IMG/VR virus record: IMGVR_UViG_3300043444_000331
Span: 1-21,515 of that record
Direction: 5' to 3' (one strand)
Source of the DNA: a virus
Length of the DNA: 21,515 nucleotides
Numbering within the stretch: the stretch's first letter is position 1; every line of letters starts with the position of its first letter. Shown here piece after piece: positions 7,016 to 13,900 of the stretch. Position numbers and translations under genes: made by a program. The notes under the pieces were generated by a model. It ran no database searches. It had not been told where the DNA came from and saw nothing but the letters and a program-made list of their open reading frames with translations.

Positions 7016-8080
7016 ATGACTAAACGTATTGGCTTCGCTTGCAAATGGATCGATCGCCCTGATCAGGTAGATGGCATTAAACCCAAGGACGATTGTAAAA
7101 AATATAACACAGGCTCTACTACAGTTGCCTGGTTAAATAGACAAACTAAGGATGTGTCTGTAGAAAAACTATGGTCATTGTTACATCAGAACATCGAGTC
7201 CAGTCGCCTCCTAGTTGAACGAGTAGGAGAATTGGATGAAGATCTTAGAATGGTTCGACTCAGCAGCGATATACTTCCTGTCTACACTGAGCCGACTTGG
7301 TGCTGGTTTTGGCGGCTTCCCGATGTCAGAGAAGCTTGTGAAAGAGGATTTCAACAGGTTGGGGATTTGGCTCGCTCGCGCAATGTTCGCCTTAGTTTTC
7401 ATCCTGGGCAGTTCACTGTCCTTGCTAGCGATAATCCAGATATCGTCAATAGGAGCATAGAAGAATTTGAATACCATGTGGACATGGCTCGTTGGATGGG
7501 TTACGGCAAGACGTTCCAAGACTTCAAGATCAACGTCCATATCGCAGGTAGACAAGGACCCATGGGAATCGTTGCTGCGCTGGCTCGCATGACGCCCGAA
7601 GCACGTAATACCCTTACAATCGAGAACGACGAGATTTCGTGGGGCATTGATTCTAGCATCGAGCTAGTCGACCATTGTGCCCTAGTCTTAGACATTCACC
7701 ACCATTGGATACATTCCGGAGAATATATTGAACCGACTAACGACCGTGTTAAAAGGATTATTGATAGCTGGCGTGGTGTGCGGCCTGTTATACATTATAG
7801 TGTTTCACGGGAAGAGCATCTTACTGACCATCCCACAGACACCCTTCCCGCCCTTGATGCGTTAATGACTCAAGGGCACAAAAAAGCAAAACTCAGAGCA
7901 CATTCAAACTTCTACTGGAATACAGCAGCGAATGAATGGGCACTGAGTTTTAGGGATTACTTCGATATCATGTGCGAGAGCAAGGCTAAGAACTTAGCCA
8001 GCTTTGCACTCTACGAAGAGGCAAAAAAAATTAACTTGCCTTTGGCTTACGACCACGCTTCGGAGCCGCTTCTTTCTTAG
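7016..8080 (+). CDS. uvsE: UV damage endonuclease (UVDE family)
   Basis: Nicks DNA directly 5' of UV photoproducts and starts an excision pathway independent of UvrABC. 354 residues from ATG 7016 (MTKRIGFACKW); the longer frame from GTG 7001 would run through the -10 box and is rejected. The TIM-barrel motifs are all visible in order: LSFHPGQFTVLAS, INVHIAG, TIENDE, LDIHHHWIHSGE, IHYSVSREEHLTDH and RAHSNFYWN, giving the His/Glu/Asp set that binds the metal cluster. Length is normal for the family. The last 50 bases overlap a minus-strand gene. There is no ribosome-binding site between promoter and ATG, so the message may be leaderless. The promoter suggests expression from host sigma70, probably early. 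Confidence 0.92.
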   Translation: MTKRIGFACKWIDRPDQVDGIKPKDDCKKYNTGSTTVAWLNRQTKDVSVEKLWSLLHQNIESSRLLVERVGELDEDLRMVRLSSDILPVYTEPTWCWFWRLPDVREACERGFQQVGDLARSRNVRLSFHPGQFTVLASDNPDIVNRSIEEFEYHVDMARWMGYGKTFQDFKINVHIAGRQGPMGIVAALARMTPEARNTLTIENDEISWGIDSSIELVDHCALVLDIHHHWIHSGEYIEPTNDRVKRIIDSWRGVRPVIHYSVSREEHLTDHPTDTLPALDALMTQGHKKAKLRAHSNFYWNTAANEWALSFRDYFDIMCESKAKNLASFALYEEAKKINLPLAYDHASEPLLS

Positions 8081-8264
8081 GAGCAGCAGGCTTCTTAGCA
8101 GGAGCCTTTTTCTTGGGCGCAGGAGTTTCTGCTACTGGAGCCGGAGCAGCTTCTACTACAGGAGCAGGGGCTGATTCAACTACAGGTGCTTCAACTTTGT
8201 ATGGGGCTTCCGCAGTTGCTTCTGCTGGTTTACCGCCAAATAGTTTTTTAATTAAACCTAACAT
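8031..8264 (-). CDS. small Lys/Ala/Pro-rich basic protein with AT-hook-like tail
   Basis: A 77-residue minus-strand gene with a strong AAGGAG (8278-8273) eight bases before its ATG. It starts MLGLIKKLFGGKPAE, a hydrophobic amphipathic head. A middle of Ala/Pro/Glu/Val repeats (EAPVVESAPAPVVEAAPAP) comes next, then a histone-H1-like tail (KKKAPAKKPAAPKK) ending KRGRKPKAS, where RGRKP resembles an AT-hook core. It looks like a disordered linker joining a small head to a DNA-binding tail. Possible roles are DNA compaction or binding to phage or host DNA (inference). The gene converges on uvsE and overlaps its end by 50 bases. The promoter is likely the minus-strand TAAATA element at 8290-8285. 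Confidence 0.75.
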   Translation of the reverse strand: MLGLIKKLFGGKPAEATAEAPYKVEAPVVESAPAPVVEAAPAPVAETPAPKKKAPAKKPAAPKKEAAPKRGRKPKAS

Positions 8265-8284
8265 GGTAAAATCTCCTTATGGTT

Positions 8285-8302
8285 TATTTAGTGCGGTAAA
8301 TA
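8285..8302. promoter_or_regulatory. back-to-back late-promoter boxes (divergent)
   Basis: TATTTA (8285-8290), GTGCGG, TAAATA (8297-8302) form a perfect inverted repeat with a 6-base centre. Read on the minus strand the left half is ACTAAATA, before the basic protein gene at 8264; on the plus strand the right half is GGTAAATA, just before the superoxide dismutase ATG at 8308. This is the arrangement expected of two divergent T4-type late promoters. Confidence 0.5.
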
Positions 8303-8307
8303 TTAAC

Positions 8308-8865
8308 ATGCTACATTTTATTAAAAGTCTAAAAGAATCCGAAGATAAACGTGAAATTTATCAAGATAAGCTCAAGTTCGATAAAAACGAGCTAGATCCT
8401 GTGATGAGCGAAGCTACCATCAAATATCATTACGATGGTTTGGCCAGCAAATATTCAGAACGATATAACAAAGGCGAAGGCGATGCTGATTTTAACTACG
8501 GCGGTGCTATGCTGCACAACATCTTCTTCGCTAATCTTACCCCTCCTAGAGCCGCTAATAAACCCGAGGGGCTCAGTAAATCTATCATAGACGACAAGTA
8601 TGGCAGCTTTGACAAGTTCAAAGAAGCCGTGGAAAAAACTGCTATGAGTATACAGGGCAGCGGTTGGCTATATATGGATAAGTCTGGTGAAATACAGACT
8701 ATACGCAATCATGAATATAAGAAGAACATGAAGATTGCACTGTTGATTGATTGGTGGGAACATGCATGGGCCCTTGATTATCAACAGGACAAAGCCAAAT
8801 ACCTTAACAACATTTGGCGTATCATCGACTGGGAAGTTGTTGATATTCGACTACAAGGAGCATAA
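8308..8865 (+). CDS. Fe/Mn-family superoxide dismutase
   Basis: Converts superoxide to peroxide and oxygen. Chosen start ATG 8308 (MLHFIKSLKES) gives 185 residues, about the size of bacterial SodA/SodB; a longer frame would run antisense through the minus-strand gene. Metal ligands H41 (TIKYHYDGL), H70 (GGAMLHNIFF), D148 and H152 (IDWWEHAWALDY) are all present, with GSGW (117-120) and the closing IIDWE. The gateway Tyr is kept (Y49), but the His that pairs with it is Leu (L45), and the outer-sphere Gln site reads NH (N134, H135); a His there is seen in some cambialistic or archaeal enzymes. So metal choice and activity cannot be taken as standard. No signal peptide: cytoplasmic. The TAA is followed one base later by the next gene's ATG. 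Confidence 0.88.
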   Translation: MLHFIKSLKESEDKREIYQDKLKFDKNELDPVMSEATIKYHYDGLASKYSERYNKGEGDADFNYGGAMLHNIFFANLTPPRAANKPEGLSKSIIDDKYGSFDKFKEAVEKTAMSIQGSGWLYMDKSGEIQTIRNHEYKKNMKIALLIDWWEHAWALDYQQDKAKYLNNIWRIIDWEVVDIRLQGA

Positions 8866-8866
8866 A

Positions 8867-8980
8867 ATGTTAGATACAATCTTATTATTATTAGTAGGTG
8901 CATTTATTGGTTGGCATTTTCCAGAGCCTGCTTGGGCTAAGGTAATCAAAGCCAAACTCTTGTCAATGATCAAGAAGTAA
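8867..8980 (+). CDS. 37-residue membrane protein
   Basis: Begins one base after the superoxide dismutase stop, with AAGGAG at 8855-8860. It reads MLDTILLLLVGAFIGWHFPEP, then WAKVIKAKLLSMIKK: a single transmembrane helix at the N-terminus followed by a basic amphipathic tail. From memory, short proteins with L.GAF.GW.FP.P.WAK are common in T4-like aquatic phages, often near structural or metabolic genes; function is unknown. The iscU ribosome-binding site overlaps its stop codon, so it belongs to the same transcript. Confidence 0.65.
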   Translation: MLDTILLLLVGAFIGWHFPEPAWAKVIKAKLLSMIKK

Positions 8981-8989
8981 GGAGATAGT

Positions 8990-9382
8990 ATGTCATACTC
9001 AGAGAAAGTGATCGATCACTACGAAAACCCTCGTAATGTAGGTAGTTTCTCTAAGGACGAACCCGGGGTGGGCACCGGTATGGTTGGTGCTCCTGCCTGC
9101 GGGGATGTTATGAAACTACAGATAAAGGTAGACGATGATACAGGTATTATTACAGATGCGAAATTTAAAACGTATGGCTGCGGATCGGCTATCGCGAGCT
9201 CGAGCTTGGTCACAGAGTGGCTTAAAGGCAAAACACTCGATCAAGCCGGAACAATCAAAAACTCAGCCATCGCAGAAGAACTAGCATTACCGCCAGTAAA
9301 GATACATTGTAGTATCCTAGCAGAAGATGCTATCAAGGCCGCGGTAGCAGATTACAAGAATAAACATGTTAACAGTAACTGA
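8990..9382 (+). CDS. iscU: iron-sulfur cluster scaffold protein IscU
   Basis: Scaffold on which [2Fe-2S] clusters are built from sulfur delivered by the desulfurase IscS, before transfer through HscA/HscB. The 130-residue protein is complete: [20 protein letters not shown], cluster ligands C37 (in APACGD), D39, C64 (YGCGSA), H106 and C107 (KIHCSI), and LPPVK at 100-104, the binding site for the HscA chaperone. It is strikingly like proteobacterial IscU over its whole length, pointing to a proteobacterial donor (from memory). AAGGAG lies five bases before the ATG. No IscS, HscA or ferredoxin gene is in the window, so host partners must be used. erpA starts inside its end (17-base overlap). Confidence 0.97.
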   Translation: MSYSEKVIDHYENPRNVGSFSKDEPGVGTGMVGAPACGDVMKLQIKVDDDTGIITDAKFKTYGCGSAIASSSLVTEWLKGKTLDQAGTIKNSAIAEELALPPVKIHCSILAEDAIKAAVADYKNKHVNSN

Positions 9383-9677
9383 ATCGGCACAGGCTAAGAT
9401 TTTTGATATCTTAGCAGAAGAGAATAATCCAAAACTAAAAGTTCGGGCATTCGTCCAGGGCGGAGGATGCTCTGGATTCCAATATGGATTTACCTTGGAC
9501 GAAGAACAAAATGACGATGATTTTGAGATCAACGGCATATTAATAGATTCTATGAGTATGCAGTATATGACTGGTGCTACTATAGACTATAAAGAAGATA
9601 TACACGGTAGTCAATTTGTCATACAAAACCCTAACGCTGTTACTACCTGCGGATGCGGATCTAGTTTTTCAGTATGA
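9366..9677 (+). CDS. erpA: A-type Fe-S carrier ErpA
   Basis: Accepts clusters from scaffolds and inserts them into target enzymes. 103 residues with the three A-type ligands C35 ([11 protein letters not shown]), C95 and C97 (TCGCGSSF). The CSGFQYGF string and the CGCGSSFSV end are those of ErpA, not of IscA. It begins in the last codons of iscU, with only a weak ribosome-binding site (coupled translation), and ends overlapping iscA by four bases (ATGA). Compared with the E. coli protein it lacks only the short N-terminal extension. Function is very probably retained. Confidence 0.93.
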   Translation: MLTVTESAQAKIFDILAEENNPKLKVRAFVQGGGCSGFQYGFTLDEEQNDDDFEINGILIDSMSMQYMTGATIDYKEDIHGSQFVIQNPNAVTTCGCGSSFSV

Positions 9678-10000
9678 TAACTGTAACCGAAACTGCTAAA
9701 AATAAAATAAAACAACTGCTTAAATCTAGAGGAAAAGGAGCAGGAATCCGATTAGGTGTAAAAACCACAGGCTGTTCAGGACTGGCTTATACTCTAGAAT
9801 ATGTAGATGATTATCAAGCAGAGCTTGGAGTAACAAATTTTGCTCAAGAAGATTTCGTAGTATTAGTTGATCAAAAATCTCTTGTATATCTAACCGGTCT
9901 TACGGTTGACTGGGTTAAACATGGGCTAAATGAGGGTTTCGAATTTATCAATCCCAACGAACGAGATCGTTGCGGCTGTGGTGAGAGTTTTAGAGTTTAA
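9674..10000 (+). CDS. iscA: A-type Fe-S carrier IscA
   Basis: Second A-type carrier, 108 residues, the length of E. coli IscA. Ligands C34 (TTGCSGLAY), C100 and C102 (RCGCGESF) are intact, and [12 protein letters not shown] and [11 protein letters not shown] match IscA closely. Binds iron or a cluster and hands it to apo-enzymes. It starts at the ATGA overlap with erpA and ends in a one-base overlap (TAATG) with the oxygenase gene. ErpA and IscA share the fold but differ in targets, so the pair is not a recent duplication: the two carry distinct family signatures. Confidence 0.94.
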   Translation: MITVTETAKNKIKQLLKSRGKGAGIRLGVKTTGCSGLAYTLEYVDDYQAELGVTNFAQEDFVVLVDQKSLVYLTGLTVDWVKHGLNEGFEFINPNERDRCGCGESFRV

Positions 10001-10584
10001 TGAGCGAACATAACACATATAATGCTGATCACTATCCAACAATTTTAAATCACGTAGAAACTAATACGGATTTAATTTATATCTTTGACAACACTGTTCC
10101 TGTTGAAGATTTAAAAAGAATAAAAAAATATGATTGGTTTTTAGGCGATTGGAACAACGGATATAACTATTGGCCTTCACCGAGCACGGAACTTCCCTTT
10201 GCAGATCTCCTCTGCAAAATCATGGTAGATCATTTAAAGTCTATCGATCAAAATATAAAAGTCGTGGAACATATAGGGTCTTATTATGTTTTAAGACATC
10301 AAACTAAAAATAACTTAACTGATAATATACACAGAGATTATTATAATAAAAAGCATGTATGGACTGGTGTTTTTCATCTGATAGGAGAATCTACTCCTAC
10401 AGTTTTTTATCCAAACTTTCAATCAGTTATTCCTATTAAACAGGTAGAATTTAAGCCCGGCAGGCTAGTTATATTCCCTTCTTTATACGCTCACAAAGCT
10501 GGAGATCTTGATATTAATGAAACGAGATTGATACACAGCATCAGACTGCTGTTAGATTGGGATAAAAATCAAAATTATTTTTAG
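10000..10584 (+). CDS. 2-oxoglutarate/Fe(II)-dependent oxygenase-like protein
   Basis: A 194-residue protein of the prolyl-4-hydroxylase-like jelly-roll type. The iron triad is visible: H111-x-D113 in NIHRDYY, and H165 in SLYAHKAGD, with R176 eleven residues on as the likely 2-oxoglutarate-binding Arg. TGVFHLIG and the FKPGRLVIFPS strand fit the fold. Such enzymes hydroxylate protein, nucleic acid or small substrates with loss of CO2 from 2-oxoglutarate; the target is unknown. From memory they are common auxiliary genes in T4-like aquatic phages. It is the last gene of the Fe-S cassette (one-base overlap with iscA). The stop overlaps the end of the convergent minus-strand gene by four bases. 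Confidence 0.72.
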   Translation: MSEHNTYNADHYPTILNHVETNTDLIYIFDNTVPVEDLKRIKKYDWFLGDWNNGYNYWPSPSTELPFADLLCKIMVDHLKSIDQNIKVVEHIGSYYVLRHQTKNNLTDNIHRDYYNKKHVWTGVFHLIGESTPTVFYPNFQSVIPIKQVEFKPGRLVIFPSLYAHKAGDLDINETRLIHSIRLLLDWDKNQNYF

Positions 10585-10868
10585 AATTTACTCACTGGTA
10601 AATCTAAACTAGCTGGCATATCCCATATCTTTTTGCGCTCGACTCCCTTACGCTGAGCAAACCTTTTAGGATCACAATCAGCACAACAATGAAAATAATT
10701 GTCGCTTAGGCGCTTTCTATCCACATGTTTAAGATCCCTGTTGAATTCCTTCCCGCAATTATCGCATAAAAAGATCGCCAGTGTCTTTTTACGCTTATAC
10801 GTATGAGCTTGGCCTAGCTTACTGACCCTTGTGTATTCACTTTCTGTTGTTATAGATTTCACGAACAT
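10581..10868 (-). CDS. zinc-ribbon phage protein
   Basis: A 95-residue minus-strand protein from ATG 10868; a GTG one codon earlier is possible. Two cysteine pairs, C35xxC38 (LCDNCGKEF) and C62xxC65 (with C61), suggest a treble-clef or zinc-ribbon site. The surroundings are basic (YKRKKT, KRFAQRKGVERKKIWDMP), which fits nucleic-acid binding. The arrangement recalls the zinc half of HNH-type nucleases, but I see no HNH catalytic His-Asn-His, so I do not call a nuclease. From memory the tail FAQ.KGVER.KIWDMP is conserved in related phages. No strong ribosome-binding site. Convergent four-base overlap with the oxygenase gene. Confidence 0.68.
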   Translation of the reverse strand: MFVKSITTESEYTRVSKLGQAHTYKRKKTLAIFLCDNCGKEFNRDLKHVDRKRLSDNYFHCCADCDPKRFAQRKGVERKKIWDMPASLDLPVSKF

Positions 10869-10900
10869 CACATATTTACATTCGGCTTATAAAATTTTCC

Positions 10901-10908
10901 GATAAATA
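10901..10908 (+). promoter_or_regulatory. T4-late-type promoter element (GATAAATA)
   Basis: Same 8-mer as at 2275-2282, here 30 bases before the ATG of the giant tail gene and in a gap that must hold its promoter, since the upstream gene is divergent. A start point around 10914 is expected. Confidence 0.6.
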
Positions 10909-10910
10909 AC

Positions 10911-10924
10911 TGAGCAACTGCTCA
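10911..10924. repeat. perfect 6-base inverted repeat in leader
   Basis: TGAGCA, AC, TGCTCA. It can fold as a 5-base stem with an AACT tetraloop at the predicted 5' end of the giant gene's message, five bases before its AGGAAG ribosome-binding site (10929-10934). As a short double-stranded palindrome it could also be a protein-binding site. Confidence 0.5.
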
Positions 10925-10938
10925 TTCTAGGAAGAATT

Positions 10939-13900
10939 ATGGCAAGAAAAGTTATTGATATAGGTTCTGTTGGTAATGACGGAACCGGTGATAGTATTAG
11001 AGACTCGTTTAGAAAAGTTAATGATAACTTTAGAGAACTCTACAGCTCGTTAGGATTAGGAGAACGATTAACTTTTATCGCTCTCGACGATACTCCAACT
11101 ACCTACGTTGGTCAAGAAAACGCGGTTCTAGCTGTTAACAGAACCACAGACGGATTAAAGTTTAAGCAGATCGCTGCTGGAACAGGTATCGTTATCGACA
11201 ACCTCACTAACGAAAGTGAGATTAGAATCAGCACACAGTTCTCTGAAATTTCAGGAGACCCTAGCCCGCAATTAGGTGGAGATTTAAGTGCTAGATCTGG
11301 CGGTAATCAATGGCGTATCAAAGATCTAACAACTCCTGTCAGCGCAGACGAAGCTTCTAATAAAGGTTATACAGATACTAAAATATCCAAAGCTGGTGTT
11401 GATGCTATAGATCCTGCCACAGGATTAGTGAATCCATCATTTGGTAGAATGTCTGGTCCATTGATTCTTTCTAGGAATCCGATACCAGAAGACGATACGA
11501 TCTACGGCGGACTTGTTGCTGCTACTAAAGCCTATGTTGATAACTCATCTTTCGGCTCTGTTACTAACCTCTATGTAGCACTTTCTGGCCAAGATGATCG
11601 ACCAGGCGTAAGTCCAGCACTACAAGGTCGTGCTCTTGCTTATGCTTATCGAACACTAGAAGCAGCATTAAAACGTGCTGAAGAAATACAATTAGAATCT
11701 AGACTAGAACTAGGTCCATACCAAAAATTACTAACATTTAATAACGGAGCAGGAACTTGCACGTTAACAGACATTGACAGTTCTCCAACTTCCGGTATAG
11801 GTTTCGCTGCCACTGTTAAGATGAGTATAGATACCATCACTGCTAATAACAACGGTGTTAACTATAACGTAGGTGATCGATTAACACTCAGCGGTGGAAC
11901 TGTAGCATCAGGTGGTGGTCCAGCTGTAATCGAAGTTCTTTCTACTGCAACTACTCCAGGTGCTATCGTAACATTTAGAATTATCTCAACTGGTGTTTAT
12001 ACTGTTCTTCCAGGAGCTACTGGAATCACAACTACCACAGACAGTGCATTCGGTAGTGGCGCAACATTCGACGTAACTTATAAAGTTAACTCGGTAGCTA
12101 TCACAAACGGTGGATCAGGTTATTCCTTAGTTTCTGTTAGGATAACAGGTGGTGGTGGAACTGGTGCATTCGGAACTGCTGTTGTTAGTGGCGGAGTTAT
12201 CACTTCCATCGTCATCGACGATCAAGGATCGGGATTTACTACTCTACCAACTATCATTGCCGACCTTCCTAGATTCTTAATTCGAACAGACAACTATAGA
12301 ACTGACTTCACTGGAGATGTTTTAACAAATACTCCAACTGCATATAGAGGTAGAGATATCCGAGAAGGACTCTATCTAAAAGGTCTCAACTCAGGAGCGT
12401 TGGCCCAAATACTTGCCCACTCTGGTGCATTAGACAGCGGCGGAAATGAAATATTCGATGTTGATATCAAATACGGTGCTTTCGAAATCGGCGAGCCTAT
12501 TATGTATGGTGATGCTGCTAGACAGACTCAAGTCACAGTTCTAGTCGAAAGCGGTATCTATGAAGAAAACTATCCGTTAAGAGTTCCGCAAAATACATCT
12601 ATCGTCGGCGATGAATTCAGACGTGTTATTATAAGACCTAGACAAGGAACATCATCAAGCCCTTGGGCATTCATGAAATTCCGTAGAGATTTAGAAAATG
12701 ACGGTTTGACCACTGCCGACAGACTCTTTGGATACCACTATCTACAGAACACAGCACAACCAGTCTACCCTAAAGTAGATAACAAGGGTGCATATAGACT
12801 AGCAGCACAGCTTCTAACACTGAATAGAATATTCTTAGCTGAAGAAACTGTGGCCTGGATCGATGATCAAATCTCTTCTGGCACCGCCCCGTTTACCACA
12901 ACATTTACCTATAATAGTGCAACCTGCAAACGAGATGCGAGCTTGATTATCGATGCTCTTATATTCGATCTTAAATATGGCGGTTATGCTAGAACCATTT
13001 CAGCTGCATTAAAATATTATCAAAATGCCAGCGGGCGCATCGCGATCACAACTCAATTATCACAGACACTGGCCGCAGTAGATAGATTAAATGTTATCGC
13101 TCGTCAAGTAGTTAATAACGTTGCCGTAACTGTAAGTCAAAGCGATTTCTCTCAAGTCATCGACACAGCTTACATAGCAGAATCAGGAGCCATTGATGTT
13201 ATCGACGATTTGTTCGTTGCACTCAAAGATGTAATGGACGGATCGGGATCTGTTAACTATCCTAAAGAAAACGATCAGATGGATGTATTCCTTGCTAACG
13301 ATGCTGTTCGTTGGCAGGCTATTACTGCTCAAGGACACGGCGGTTTCATGTGTGTGCTTGATCCAGAAGGACAGATCCTTGCTAAATCTCCATACGCTCA
13401 AGAATGTGCATCGTTCTCTAAGAGTATAGATGCACAGACATTCGCTGGTGGTATCTTCGTTGACGGCTTCGCTGGAAACTTAGAATTCAAGATTACTAAT
13501 GTTGTAAGTTCTACAAGATTAGAAGTAACTGGTTTAGATCGATATCCTCAACTACCATGTAGCTTTATCTATCTAGACACAGTATATCGAATCAACTACA
13601 TTAGAGACTTCGTTTATAACAAAGACGGATCGTCGGCTACATTCGTATTAGATGAAACTACTCAATGGCCTTACAGTTTATTCTCATACAACGAATCGAT
13701 CTGTAACAGAGACGTTGGATTGATCATAGATGGTCTAGGTTACGATGTTGTATTCCAAACTAATTACCATTCTAGAAAGGCTGGTTCGACTTATCGCTTA
13801 GCCAATGCCGAAGTTGTTATTGACAGCCAAAAAGATCTTACAATAAGAGCTATCGAATATGCTCACACATTAGCCAAAGACACTGTTGCTGATACAACTT

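Noticed and set aside
8113-8307. N-terminal extension of the SOD reading frame (MGAGVSATGAGAAS...)
   Set aside because: This Ala/Gly/Thr-rich stretch is the antisense reading of the Lys/Ala/Pro-rich minus-strand gene, has no family similarity, and the SOD-like sequence starts after ATG 8308.
10564-10582. Terminator between the convergent genes ending at 10584 and 10581
   Set aside because: AAAAAT and ATTTTT can pair, but the stem is A/T only with no GC base pairs, so a functional intrinsic terminator is doubtful.
10581-10868. HNH endonuclease (homing type)
   Set aside because: The CxxC pairs give a zinc-ribbon, but no HNH catalytic pattern is visible; the gene is also too short for a typical homing nuclease.
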